NCBI GenBank assembly: GCA_033439265.1 | Contig: JAVTVX010000004.1 | Coordinates: forward strand, 15,389,701-15,453,700 | DNA: 64,000 nucleotides | Direction of reading: 5' to 3' | Origin: Dillenia suffruticosa | Lineage: Eukaryota; Streptophyta; Magnoliopsida; Dilleniales; Dilleniaceae | Shown here: piece by piece, positions 12,901-26,100 of the stretch | How positions within the stretch are numbered: the stretch's first letter is position 1 | How the letters are laid out: every line of letters starts with the position of its first letter | Notes under the pieces: generated by a model | Told to the model about the DNA's origin: nothing | The model's database searches: none | Seen by the model: only the letters and a program-made list of their open reading frames with translations | Program-made: the position numbers and the translations under genes

Positions 12901-14095
12901 ACCGTAATTTAAATTAATAATTGTATTAAAATAATAATATAGTGTCATAATACATTTATTATATATTTTTATGAATATATAATTTTGAAAAAAAATCATA
13001 TATTACAAAAAGTCATATATTGTTTATCTTATTTTTACTATATTATTTACATAATTTGATATGATCATATTATTTAAAATAATAACATTTGATACTTAAT
13101 TTATAATTTAAATTTCGCGAATAATGTGGTATGGATGGATTGCATATGATTTATGAGTATGAGTTATTTAAATTAATAATATAAATTAGATGCAAATTAG
13201 ATACATTAATATCTAATTTATATTTTAAATTTTATAATTAAGGAATTTGATAATTATATTTAGTATTATTTATTTAGAAAGGTAATGAATTGAAATCAAA
13301 ATATATGATAGTAAACTTTACAATTCATAATATTATCAAAATTATTTAAATTAGTAATAATTTAATTGAAAATATTAATAATAAGAAGCTAAAATAATTA
13401 AATGAGATATGAAAAAAATTAAGGAAGCTACCATAAAAATATTATGAGTATATATGCCAATACCTTATATAAAATGTTACCCCACCTTAAGAGCAATAAT
13501 TAAATTTAATAATTATTTGATATTGGTAATAGAATATGATTATTGAAATTAGTAAGTAGTATTATTTAGTAATATTAATATTGATAAGTAATTAAGTTGT
13601 ATGGAATAAAATATTAAATTATAGTAATATAATGTTAATCAAACAATTTTGATAATCATAATTATAATAAATTTATAAATTTATATTATGAAACAATATA
13701 ATTTATAATTTATAAATGTATATTATGAAATAATATAATTTATAGTTATATTATATTGGGCAAACAACATACTTATGCTTCGCGCGCTTGTATTATACCT
13801 CCATTCATATTCAAATACTAATTATGTTTCAAGCAAAACCGCAGAAAATGTTGAAAATCTATCCGTGCGTTTTTTTCCCTCCTTTACAAATTTATTGGGA
13901 GGTTTGAATTTTTAACGGGGTTTTTAAAATTTTTACCATATAGTTATAGTTTGGAATGGAATGATTATAGTGAATACTCTTAGAATAGTGTTTCATATGT
14001 GTTATTTTATTGTTAAGTGTGTAATTTTTAACATTACATATTTTTATTAGTTTTATTTTCCATATTTATATAAATTTTAGTTTTAAAAAATACTT
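12901..14095. other. AT-rich spacer without genes
   Basis: Very AT-rich DNA with short direct repeats such as TTTATAATTTATAAATGTA near 13680-13740. No coding frame or terminal repeat is recognised. One GC-richer phrase (ATGCTTCGCGCGCTTG) sits at 13776. Confidence 0.5.
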
Positions 14096-14099
14096 GTTA

Positions 14100-15470
14100 C
14101 CATATTTGTTACTATTTGTTATCATTTGTACAAAGAGAAAGTAGTAATTCTTACCACTTGTTACCACGCGACCAGCTTGTTCAATTGTTACCATTGTTAC
14201 GATATTCTATTATACAAAATTTATATAATTATTGTCTTATAACTTGTTACATTTACATTGAACCAAAATCACTTGTTACGATTTATAATTATTATTACCA
14301 CAATAAAAATCATTGTTACTAGAATTAAAGTAATTTTTATCATTTGTACGAAGAGGAAATAGTAATTGTTATCACTTGTTACCACGATACCCGCTTGTTA
14401 CCAATTGTTACCATTGTTAGGATATTCTATTATATAAAATTTATATCATTACTGTCTTATCACTTGTTACATTGGACTAAAATCACTTGTTTCCACAAAA
14501 AAAATCATTGTTACCGGAATTAAAATAATTATTATCATTTATTACTATTTATATGAAGAGAAAGTAGCAATTGTTACCACTTGTTACCACGCGATCTGCT
14601 TATTTCCAATTGTCACCATTGTTACGATTTTCTATTATACAAAATTTATATAATTATTATCTTACCATTTATTATATTGGACCAATATCATTTGTTACCA
14701 CTTATTATCATTGTTGGCACAATAAAAATCATTATTATTGGAATTAAAATAATTGTTACAATTTGTACGAAGAGGAAGTAGTAATTGTTACCACTTGTTA
14801 CCACGCGACCCGTTTGTTACCAATTTTTACTATTGTTATGATATTCTATTATACAAAATTTATATAATTATTGTCTTACCACTTGTTATATCGGACTAAG
14901 ATCACTTGTTACCACTTATTATCATTGTTACCAGAATAAAAATTATTGTTACCAGAATTAAAGTAATCGTTACCATTTGTTACCATTTGTACGAAGAGAA
15001 AGTAGTAATTCTTACTACTCTACGCGACCCACTTGTTACCAATTGTTACCATAGTTACGATATTATATTATACAATATTTATATAATTATAATCTTACCA
15101 CTTGTTATATTGGACAAAGATCACTTGTTATCACTTATTATCATTGTTACCGCAATAAAAATTATTGTTACTGTAATTAAAGTAATGGTTACCATTTATA
15201 CGAAGAGAAAGTAGTAATTCTTACCACTTGTTACCATTTATTCTTTGTTAGTTATCACTTGTTACTGTGTGCATATAGAAAAAAAGTTACCATTTTAATT
15301 TTTACTATACTATAATAAAAGTACACGTAGAGTTTATATTTACTATTTGTTATAGATCACTTTTTACCAAGGATATTGATAGAGAATAAAAGTAAATCTT
15401 ACCATTTGTTAGCATTTGTAGGAAGAGGAAATAGTTATTATTACTACTTCTTACCACTTATTACTATGCC
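14100..15470. repeat. TTGTTACCA array with ~210-bp higher-order period
   Basis: The nonamer TTGTTACCA and variants occur dozens of times. A longer unit recurs: the phrase AGAGAAAGTAGTAATTCTTA or near variants starts near 14131, 14349, 14555, 14771, 14996 and 15203, giving periods of about 205-225 bp. Each unit also contains ACCACGCGACCCGCTTG and GATATTCTATTATACAAAAT. The array ends 110 bp before the 3' end of TNP2. It looks like a CACTA subterminal region expanded into a local satellite. Confidence 0.8.
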
Positions 15471-15579
15471 ACGTCACAATAAAGAAGAAGAGTGAAAGTA
15501 GAGTGATTAAAAATTAAAAAATACAGAAGATAAGAAGATACATGTGTATAAGAAATTACATTTTATACGTATATGCATC

Positions 15580-18500
15580 TCATCCTACTTTATCAAAACC
15601 TTCATCATCATTCATTTCTGTTGATACATTTCCTTCATCTTCATCTATATTAGTCTGAACCCACACTTGAGTTGAGGGGTAACTTTCTGAATTCATATGT
15701 TGATTGATCAATGCATCACCCATGTCAAATTCATCTCTAACTTTCACATGTTTTACAACAAGCCATCCTTTATGCCTTTCGTCAGCTACATAAAATACCT
15801 TCCTTGCTTGGGATGCTAAAACATAAGGATCATCCAGCAAATCAACACTCGTATGATTGAGATAGGTGAAATTTATAAGTGTTAAACCAAGTCCGTCCTT
15901 CTTACATCCCGTTGTAGAGCAACCCAATCACATCAAAATAAAACAAAAGTATACGTTCCATTATAGTTTACTTCAATGATTTGCCGTAATATTCCATAAT
16001 AATTAATTTTACCTTGAATAGATGTTTTATCACTCGTAGTTGCATAGGTAATATCATCCACTGCTACCACGACTCCAGAATTCTGAGTTTGAAGGCATTT
16101 CTCATGATCATTTATATGGAATCGATATCCATTGATTATATAGCCATTGTAATTTCTAATGAATGGATGTGGTCCACGAGTGATCCATTTAAGTTTATCT
16201 CTAATCTCTGTGGTGAATTTTGAATTCATAACCTGAAAGAAGAAATAATAAAAAAAATAATTAATAAGAAGATTAACCCAGGATATATATTTAAAATATT
16301 AAATATCAATATATTTACACGATGAGAAAACCATCGACTGAAATCTTTACTGTGAAGTTTGTTAATTTGAAAAGTATTTAACTTTTTTTCATGATTTATT
16401 CTTCAAAGATGTTGTATATGTTCCCTTATCATGAACACATGATATTACATCACAGTTTAATATTTTAAAAAAAATATATGAGAATGTAGACTTACAGTTT
16501 AAAGAAGGCAAGTGAGTCACTATTAAACAGTATATATTTATGGCATTGCTCCAATGATTTCTCATCCTGATGAATTCGAGATATCCTTTTTTTTCGTCTT
16601 TTAGTAGATCAGGTCTTCCAATAGTCGTAAAAGCGAAATCATCTTCTCCATATATAATCTGGTTATATCATTTCGCAACACATGATTAAACTTTATCTCA
16701 TCTCCGTCTAAATATCTCGGACAAAACAGCAGGCACTCATTTGTTATATACCCTTCGACGATGGATCCTTCAGGTTGTACTCTATTACGAACATAAGTTT
16801 TCAATTAAAGCAAGTATTTACATGGATATATATTGCAATAAGTTAACCAAAATTAAATGAGTATCATTATTAAATAAATAAGTTATGTAAATAAATAAAT
16901 TATGAGAATAATAAAAACCTTTCAACCGGATACATCCATTTATATGTGACTGGTCCACTGATCCTTGCTTCTGTTGTTAAGTGCACGATTAAGTGTATTA
17001 TACAAGTAAAAAATGATGGCGGAAAAATCTTTTCAAGCTCATACATAATTTGTGGAATTGATCCCTCCAAATCCTCAAGTTCTCATAGATCAAGGACCCT
17101 AGAGCACAAACATTTAAAAATGCTACATATTTTAATGATAATAGAGCTTAAATTGTCGGGCAACGATCCCCGAATTGCTATGGGAATAAACTTTTGCATT
17201 AAAATAAGACAGTCGTAACTCTTTAATCCCATTAACTTCTGCTACTTCAAATGAACACATCTGGAGATGTTAGTAGAGCACTCGTCAGGAAGTTTTAAAT
17301 CCTTCAAAACCTTGAGAAATGCATCTTTCTCTTGCAGCGTCATTTCGTAATATGCTTTAGGTACAAATATATTTGAAGAGTTTGATGTACGTAGATGTTG
17401 ATCTTTTCTTATTCCCATATCTTCAAGATCAAGTCTACTCTTATAATTATCCTTAGACTTTCCTTCTTGTCCTAAAATTGTACCAACAATTGCATCAAAA
17501 CAATTTTTCTCCGTATGCATCATATCAATATTATGCCTAATTAAAACCTTTTCCCAATATGGCAAATGAAATAATATGCTCTTTTTTTTCCATCCATGCA
17601 TATCATTCGGACTTGTTAAGTCAATCTCATGTAATTCTTGCAAGACATCAACTCTTGACCGCTATTTAGGAGCAACTCTACATTCCTCTGTCCCATCGAA
17701 AGAAAATTTATCATACCTGAATGGATGAGTTGAGTCCAACTATCTTCGATGTTCCATATAACAAAACTTGCAGCCATGACTTAACCACCGAGAATATGTA
17801 TCATATCCACATACGGGACATGCAAATCTACCTTTTGTGCTCCATCCAGATAAATTAGCATATGCAGGAAAGTCATTAATAGTCTATAAGCGTGCTGCAT
17901 ACATTTCAAATCTTTCACCGACTGAAGAATCATATGTATCTACTCCTTCATTCCATAATTCTTTTAGTTCTTCCACCAGTGGTTGCATGTACATATCGAT
18001 CTTATCGCCAGGACTTCTAAGACCTGGAATAAGTAATGTGAGTATAATGTTTGTAGACTTCATGCACAACCAAGGAGGGAGATTATATGATATGATGACC
18101 AGTGGCCAAGTGCTATGTGCAACATTCATTGTTTTAAATGGATTAAACCCATCTGCTGCTAACCCTTATTGAATATTTCTCGAATCAGAAGAGAAATTAG
18201 GGGTATAGGTTTTCAAACTCTTTCCATGCAGGAGCATCGGCTGGATGTCTTAGGGGTCCATCTTTTATTCTCTTATCGTGATGCCATCTCATCAAAGAAG
18301 TAGTTTGAACACATGAAAAAAGTCTTTGCAATCTAGGAATCAAGGAAAACCATCTCAATATTTTGACAGGTTTTTTTTTTCCATCTCCATTTGGTTTCCA
18401 TCTGGAAACACCGCAGACATAACATGCATCATCTTTAGCTCTATGTCTCCGGTACAACATACCATCATTAGAACAAGCATGAATTTTCTCATATCTCAAC

Positions 18501-19159
18501 CCTAAAGCTGAAATTGTTTTTTTCACTTCAGGGTAACTATTTGGCAATATGTTTTCATGAGGCAACAATTTTGCTAAAAACTCTAAGAGTAATGAAAAAG
18601 ATTTATTGGTCTACCCACATAAACACTTTATATGATATAAGTGCACGATAGATGCCAGCATGGTATATTTGGAATTTGGATATATTGGTTTTTTGGCTTT
18701 CTCAAGTAATTCAATAAACTTATCTGAAGTTGAAGGTGAAGTTAAAGGTGAAGTTGAAGTTGAAGTTAAAGTTGATTCATTCACCTTAGATGGATAACAG
18801 GTTGGTTGGGGTAAATATGTGAATGTATCACATAACATACCGAACATATCATGGTAAAAAAAAAGATTATCATCTAAGTTTGATGAATAAGATGTATGAG
18901 AGGTATGAGATGTAGATTTTTCCTTACTCTCCCCATGATATATCCAGTTATCATAATCCCGTTGAAAACCATAACGTAGCAAGTGATTGAAAATGGTATG
19001 TGTAGGAAATTTTAAAGTGCTGAAACATTTGACACAAGTACATGATAGCTTGCCATCGACAGATTGAATATTTGTAGATTTAAATTCAAGAAATGCATTA
19101 ACTCCACTAATATATTCATCACATGCCCTTGATTTACAATACATCCATCTCTTATCCAT
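15580..19159 (-). pseudogene. CACTA transposase, TNP2 type (TNPD-like)
   Basis: Minus-strand blocks follow the order of plant TNP2 transposases. 18611-19159 starts MDKRWMYCKSRACDEYISGV and ends the transposase-associated domain with YHGE; this Met is preferred over one 11 codons upstream because the family begins MDKxWMY. 18197-18568 has EKIHACSNDGMLY, CYVCGVSRWK and IPRLQRLF. 17884-18180 has STWPLVIISYNLPPWLCMK and LIPGLRSPGDKIDMYMQPL. 17242-17880 has the C-x2-C block near 17820 and LPYWEKVLIRHNIDMMHTEK. 16601-17240 resembles DUF4218 (LPDN, VRNRVQPEGSIVEGY). 15580-16229 resembles DUF4216. The protein binds and cuts the CACTA termini. Stops and frame changes interrupt the frame repeatedly, so it is inactive. 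Confidence 0.85.
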
Positions 19160-19608
19160 TGCAAAAACAAAGCACAGAAATAAATGAAACATGAGATGAG
19201 AGAAGCAAATGAAATAAAGAGAGAATGACAGAAGGAGAGAAATTAATTAATAGAGAATATTTTCTTGGCCGTGACAAATCCTAAATATGGAACAAAATTG
19301 ATACGTAAAGTAATAGTATTAGCACGAAACTTTTGGCGTCTCTTTATTTGGCGCCAAAGACGAAAGAAGAGGAGAGGGAAGCGGGGGAGGATTGTGTTAA
19401 TTTGATTTTATGTAAAATTAGTTACTCATAATAATATAATAATAAAAGGGATAGAATTCAGCAAAAAATAATTAAATTTAAATACAAATTGTATATCATA
19501 AAATTTGTAACATAATTATATATTTCATATCATTATATAATATAATATAATAGTAATGATATTATTATTTTGTTAATTAAATTAATAATGTTATTAATTT
19601 AAATTACT

Positions 19609-19880
19609 GGCGAGGCGGTACGGCACGAGGCATGAACCGCCAGCACAAAAGCAGGGAGGCGTAGGCACTGTCGTGCGCAGCATGACGCATGAACTGCCGG
19701 CACAAGCAGGTGAGGCATGGGCAAAGTGGTGCAGCATGAGACATGAACTGCCGGCACAAGCAAGTGATGATTGGGTAGAGTGGTGCGCCATGAGGCATGA
19801 ACCATCGACACAACCAGGTGATACATGGGCAGAGTGGGGTGGCATCAGGCATGAACCAGCGGCACAAGCAGGTTAGAGCC
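19609..19880. repeat. GC-rich 54-57-bp minisatellite, five copies
   Basis: CATGAACC/CATGAACTG recurs at 19631, 19688, 19742, 19796 and 19850, giving periods of 57, 54, 54 and 54 bp. Each unit carries a GGCACAAGCAGG-type segment, echoing GGCACAACC in the other islands. Since 54 is a multiple of three, several frames stay open, giving an 18-residue repeat (MRHELPAQAG and so on) on the plus strand, but there is no sign of selection for coding. It sits 450 bp upstream of the TNP2 start, where a CACTA promoter or first exon would lie. Confidence 0.8.
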
Positions 19881-20089
19881 GGGAAGATTAATTAATTAAA
19901 TCATAGAACATAAAATTATATTTAATTACAAATGAAAAAAGTTGGAAATTATATAAATACATTCATACATTGATACATCTTCATGACTACATATCAAGCA
20001 AGAAACAAATTAAAAACCTAGATTTATAAATAAATACAAATGGAAAAAGTGAAAATTATGTAAATTTAACTCTGGGTTTATATTTTTTC

Positions 20090-21639
20090 GATTAACAAGA
20101 AGGGGATGGACTTCCAGCAGAGGATCCAATTGCAGCAGCAAGAGAAGAGGATGGGGACAGTGGAGGAGCTATAACAGGAGAAGATGGAGTAGAGGATGGT
20201 GGTAGAGCAGTAGAGGATGGAGCAACAATAGCAGGTGCAGATGCAGATGCAGATGCATATGCATATGCAGGAATATGAAATGGAATATGCCCAGGAGGAA
20301 ATGAAGATTTGGGGGAGAGCTAAAGGGTCGCATCACAAATGGATAAGCAGATGAAGTGGATTGAGGATGAGGTCTAGAAGAGGAAGAGGGTGCAGCTCTA
20401 AAAGTTATGACAAAATCCCTTATGGATATAAAAAATTCGAATTTATCCTTACAACATCACTCATTTCCATCAACCCCATTAAAATTTGTTTTAATTGTTC
20501 CTCACATCGTCCTTGGAATTGGTCATTTTGGTGCTGCACTGACGAAAACTCTATTTCATTTCACCTATTTACTTTCGAATTTCTGCCATTTCTCTCCGAA
20601 TTTCTTCCATTTCCCTCCGAATTTCACGAAGTTGTCATCAACAACATCCGTAAACCCTATTTGCATCTCTTCTTTTAACATTAATCCAAAAACCATCTTC
20701 ATTAATCCAAGAACCTCTACGTAACGTTCTCTCATTTATGGAATGTGTAATACTTAATTGCATATGGTCTTCTTTCCTTAAATTTATTCCTAGACTTTTT
20801 AAAATTCCCCTAACCATACTGCAATATGTCAAATTATTTGAAGAACGGCCGGTCCTTATCATAAAGTGAGGAATCAAAAAGTACAAACCTGATTTTTTCT
20901 TTCTATAATTCAAGCCATCAACCAGAAATCATCACGACTAATAGAGGTAAAATTTCCTACACGAGGCTTTATAACAGGTACTACTAAAAAGTGAAGAATT
21001 TTTTCATGAAAATTTAAGTCTGAAGCATTTGTACTAAAATTCTTTAAACTGTAATCATCAAAAACTATTTGAGCATCCAACAATATGTTAGTTTCCAAAT
21101 ACCGGACACATTCTTCATAGTAAACCTACTGAATACCACCCTCATTGCATATCATTGTTGGATCTACGTATATTTTTTGTCCACCAAAATAACTTTCAAA
21201 AGCACACGCCATATTTTTACCATCAATAACAATATCATGCTCACCAAGAATTTTTTCTATATTATTATAAAAAACTCTAACCACATGCTCATAAACCTTT
21301 TTATTTGGATGAACAAGCCAAAAATGACAGATATGTTTGATAAAACTTGCGTGCAGAAAACCTATTTCTTCCAAATAATTCCAATCAATTAAACGACCAT
21401 GAGTGACTTTTCTATCAGAAAATACCTCCTCAAAATTTTTGCTTTTTCTAAATGAAGGAAAGTAATCGTTATTATAATTTTGTCGTTCAATGATAACCCC
21501 TTTTCGTTTTCAAGAAGACGTTATATCTGCGATTTGAGATATATCCAATGGAATGGAAAGCAACAAGTTGTTATTTGGTCCGCAGAGGAAGAAGAAGAGG
21601 AAGAGGAGAGCCGAGAGACAGATTTAGGCTTCTTCATGA
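20090..21639 (-). pseudogene. 'Putative plant transposon protein' gene (Transposase_32-like)
   Basis: The start is probably MKKPKSVSRLSSSSSSS at 21639. Blocks at 21126-21440 include WNYLEEIGFLHASFIKHICH and KVYEHVVRVFYNNI. The block at 20638-21098 includes ILHFLVVPVIKPRVGNFTSI, DDFWLMACIIERK and FLIPHFMIRTG, then a basic coiled-coil tail (LREIRREMEEIRREMAEI) near 20580. This order fits the large plant family annotated 'putative plant transposon protein' (Pfam Transposase_32), whose biochemical role is unknown. The region 20090-20330 encodes a Ser/Ala-rich low-complexity tail on this strand. At least two in-frame interruptions are visible. It lies 0.9 kb upstream of TNP2 on the same strand, so it may be cargo of the same element or a neighbour. 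Confidence 0.55.
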
Positions 21640-22079
21640 TTTGGTCTGAGGAAGAAGAAGAAGAAGATCAGAGGTTTTTCATGTTCTGAGAGAGAAAGAG
21701 ATAGGAGATTGTGTGTAATATTAATCCGGTAACAATAAGAGCCAAAATTAATAGTTAGGTTGATAAGCAATAAATGGTCGTAGTTGAGGGAGTGTTTAAT
21801 AAGATTTAATGGGTTCTAGTAGAGTTGCTGTAGAGTTGTAATAGAGTTGTCAGAGTAACTTTGCAATAACATAACTTTCTTTGTTTTCCCTTCGTCTTAT
21901 CCATTCAATTGGTGTTTGATTTTCAAACTCCCACACATGCTTGCTGTACATTTTATTTGTTCCTGCACATCCTTTTCGTACACTGCCTTTGCACATTTGC
22001 AGCCTGCACATCACATTTGTAGCTTTCAGTCAAAAATTTTGAACAACGTGTACTAAATTGACTTTACATTACCTAAACA

Positions 22080-22935
22080 TAATAGTAACTGTTATATAAA
22101 ATATATGGTAATATAATAGTAACCGTTATATATTACCAATATAAATTTAATATATGAAAGATAATATAATATTATAGTAATAGAGAGTGATATAGTTGAA
22201 TATCATATAATAGAAGAATATAATCCACATACTATTACTTATTATATATATATATATATATGTAATAGTAATGTTAATCATGTGTTAATATGTAGTAACA
22301 TAGTAATAACCCTTACAATATAAAATATGATATATGCATTAACATAGTAGTAACCCTTACAATATATATAGTAATATAGTAACTGTTACTCTATTATAAA
22401 ATATATCAACAACATAATTATAATATACAAAGATAATATAATATTATAGTAATATATAGGGATGTAGTTGTAATATAATAGAATAATATAATAATAATAT
22501 TAGTTATAACATATTACATATATATGTGATAGTACATTACCTTAATACTAATAATAATAGATAGTAACATAATAGTAACTTTTACTCTATTATAATTAGC
22601 AACATAAATAAATATAATATAATGTTGTAGTATTATACAGTGATATAGTTATAATATCATAGAACAATATAATAATAATATTGTAGTATTACGTAGTGAT
22701 ATAGTTGTCAAGAATAATATAATAATATTACTTATTATTATATAATATATATGGATATGTAATACTACGTAAATGTAATGTTAATAATTACTCTATTACA
22801 AAAAATATATATTAGAAATATAAATATAATAAGCTAACCATTATCTATTATATAGTTGTAATAACATATATTATATTTATGTTATTATGTATTATATAAT
22901 TTGTTTGTAACTGTTAACAGATATAAAGTTAGGGT
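22080..22935. repeat. Irregular TAGTAACNNTTAC array
   Basis: The stretch is AT-rich with many copies of ATAATAGTAAC, GTAACCGTTATA and TATAGTAATATA. They share the TAGTAAC word with the arrays at 6395 and 27690 but lack a fixed period. A (TA)n run lies at 22240-22262. It separates the plant-transposon-protein gene from the Ulp1-like gene. Confidence 0.6.
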
Positions 22936-22985
22936 AATACAATAAAAATATAATAATAATGATATGGGTGAGCGATTAACGCTTA

Positions 22986-23055
22986 ATGGCTAGGATGGGC
23001 AGGGTTGGGGTTTCGATTAATGGCTAGGATGGGTAGGGTTGGGTTTTCAAAAATT
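22986..23055. repeat. G-rich direct repeat, two copies of ~36 bp
   Basis: GGCTAGGATGGGCAGGGTTG and GGCTAGGATGGGTAGGGTTG begin two tandem copies, 50-120 bp upstream of the Ulp1-like gene's first possible ATG. The G-runs could fold into a quadruplex only with a long loop. They may be part of that gene's promoter region. Confidence 0.6.
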
Positions 23056-23106
23056 TTTGCACGGAAATGTCTTCTCAACACCCTCTTCCTTCTTCACTCA
23101 AGATGA

Positions 23107-26100
23107 ATGCTTCACCTTCACCATAGATGGATGCTATATCCGCGGTTAAGATTTCATTTTACAAATAATTTCAGAACCGTAAACCACTGTGAAGAGAACG
23201 AACAAACCCACGAACCCATGAAACCACAAAACCTCGAAACCACCGCGAATCCACCTCAAAAGAAGATCAAGAACTTTTCCGAAACTAGAAGACATTTTGC
23301 AAACCACAACACAGAAAGAAGAAGACCAGCAAAATGAGAGAGAGGAGTCACGGTTTCTAAAGATCAAAAAGTTGAGAGTAGAGGGAAAACGAAAAACCAA
23401 AAAATGAGAACTAGATCCGTTGGCAGGAAGAAAGAGGATATGAGAAACAGGGAGGAGAACACAGAAAACAGAGGAAACCCAGACGACACTGAAGACACAG
23501 AAGCAGAAGATCACAAGTTAATCTATTTTAATCAATTTTAGGTTTTTCTTTTTTCTTTTTTTTTAAATATAATCAAAGCTTCATTTAAAATAAATTTTTA
23601 GCATCAAAACAATTTGCATATTTGTATGGATCTGACACATACCAACCATTTTTCCAATAATAGAGTGAAATCCACATCTGGCTTGTGCTTGGTTTCATTC
23701 ACGATTAATTAGTTTTTTATTTTATATTTATGTGATTATTTAATCTTATAGTTAGTTTCAATTATGTATATTGTTATTATCTATATTTTCATTTTGTCTG
23801 TTCTTTGTGAATGTGAATAGACCGAGAATTGGAAAGAGCATGAAGATCAGGAGAAATTTAAAAAAATAGATCGCGTAAGGAGGAATAGGACAGAAACAAT
23901 GCCCATTCTAACAAGGTACTCTCCTAAACAACTGTAGGAATTATTTTCTACCATGACTAATGAGATGAAAGTTATTGTACAAAATATGAAATTTGGGAAA
24001 CTTTTGAAGCTTAGATGTGACACACTAAGTAGAAAATTATGTGAAGACTTGTTATGAGATTTGAACCTATGGAAAAACGTCTTTGCATTGCCGGAAATCA
24101 ACATTTTAAGCTAACTTCAAAAGAGGTAGGATGAATTTTAGGTATTCCTTATAGGAGACGTGATGTTTTGGGTTCTCTCAATGAATCGTCAAAGGAATCC
24201 TCAAATATGAAAAAGTTTTTCTCAAGAATAAAGCATAGTCAGTTAAAAGAGTTGATGATGAATACTGAAGATGTCTCTTCTCCTGACTTCAAAATATATT
24301 TTCTGTTATTTCTTCTCGGGGTCTTTTTGTGTCCTACAATCAATGTATTTCTTGCTTCGAGGCATGTTTCTGTTACCATTACCATTGATCTGGATAATGT
24401 TGGAGAATACAATTGGGCCAATTTTGTATTACAATGCTTGGCCGATGAGGTGTGGCAATTCAATGGTTTTCTAAAGAGAGGAAGAAAAGAGGAGGAAGAA
24501 AGGAAGAAAACAGGAATTGGTGGCTGTTTATTTTTACTTATGGTAAGTTTACTTTCAATCAATACAATTAAATATTTATAAATATTACTGTAAAAATATA
24601 TGAATTGCCATGTAACTCATCTGTGGTTTGTGGTTTCTGCATAGCTTTTTTATTTTAAAAAAGTAAGGGTTGGTGATTTGGGTGGGAGAGAACCAAACTA
24701 CCCATTGAGTATTGGAGTACTGATCGGGTTAGTAGAAGGCTTGGATTTAAACGTGTGAATGTAAGTTAAAAATCACTTTTTATATATAAGTGAAATCAAT
24801 CATCAATGTTCTTTATAAATAAATTATGTGTTTATATATTCATTCAATATATGTCATCAATATCTTTCATCAACTTGTTGCTAGGGTTTGTTGTCTCTGA
24901 AAAAAGAAACTAGTATTGAATCAGAAGTTAGTGAAGACAAAAATCAGGGCCAAAAATTGAAGGTAAACTTCCTTAAAAGCACCCATCTGTATAAGTGTGT
25001 CAATATGAACTTATCATTATCCCAATCTTATTATCTTTTTTTTTTATAGAGAGACATTAATGAGGAACTTAAAAAGTTCTTCACGAAGTCTATTCAAATT
25101 CACTCCAAACTGCTCCAGATGCAATTTGATATGTTCAATCGATTATGCTCAAAAGATGATGATAATGATGATGACAATGATATAGAGGATGTAAATGAAG
25201 AAGAGAAACAAAAAAAGAATAAAGAACGGAAGGGGGCAAAGAAGCAGGGGAAAGGAAAGGTGGTATTGGAGCAACAGGAGGATAGGTTTTTTAAAGATGA
25301 GGAGAGGCCAGATAAAGATGAATATGAGGATGAAAATCAGGATGCAGATCCTGAATTATATGAAGTTGTCAATACATTAAGTCAAATGAAGGAAATGAAA
25401 AAATACACAACTTCTCATTTTCCCTTTGCTAACCTTAGGATTTTTTCAGAGGAAGAAGAAACTGTTTGGATTTTCTATGGACAAAAAGCCATCACAAATA
25501 ATGCAAGGCAAGTGTGCAAATTTCCCATTTGACATTTCTGTTGTTTGTCGTTTATGCTATCTGATCTTTGATTGTCATACATCTTACTTATTTCAAATTT
25601 TATGATATTTGATAGAAATCTTGTGTAATATTTCTGGAAGCTACATGTCATGGAGTGATACTTATGAATTGCTTCCCCCTCATTGGATTGGGACACTAGT
25701 ATGAATTTATATATTTATTGCTACTTTTTTTTAATATTATGATGATTATATTATGATTATAAAATTATATATTTTTTAGACTATGGAATGCTACATCCGT
25801 TTCCTCAACACCAACACCTTCAACACCAACATGTCTAGATGTGTTCTGCCATTATGGTTTTCGGTAAGAAATATTTATGTATATATTTCATTCTTCCTAT
25901 TCTTTCCTATTCCATCATTGCCTGCCTTCTTATTCCATTATTTGAAAAAGATACTACTCACCAAATGGGAATAAGGAGCACATCTTATTAATATATACAT
26001 ATATACATAATACAATATATTGTAATTATCAGTGTTTTATTTTTGATATTGGTAACATATTTCCTTTTTTCTATTCCTTTGTACTTATTTTTAATTTTCT

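Noticed and set aside
13750-13800. Possible Helitron end around the CGCGCGC phrase
   Set aside because: No TC start, no CTRR end with hairpin, and no Rep/helicase motif anywhere nearby.
22986-23055. Telomere-like repeats (AGGGTTGGGTTT)
   Set aside because: Only two imperfect occurrences within a longer direct repeat; not TTTAGGG arrays.
23146-23514. 122-codon minus-strand frame with hydrophobic segments
   Set aside because: Antisense of the first exon of the Ulp1-like gene; the hydrophobic look comes from complementing basic codons.
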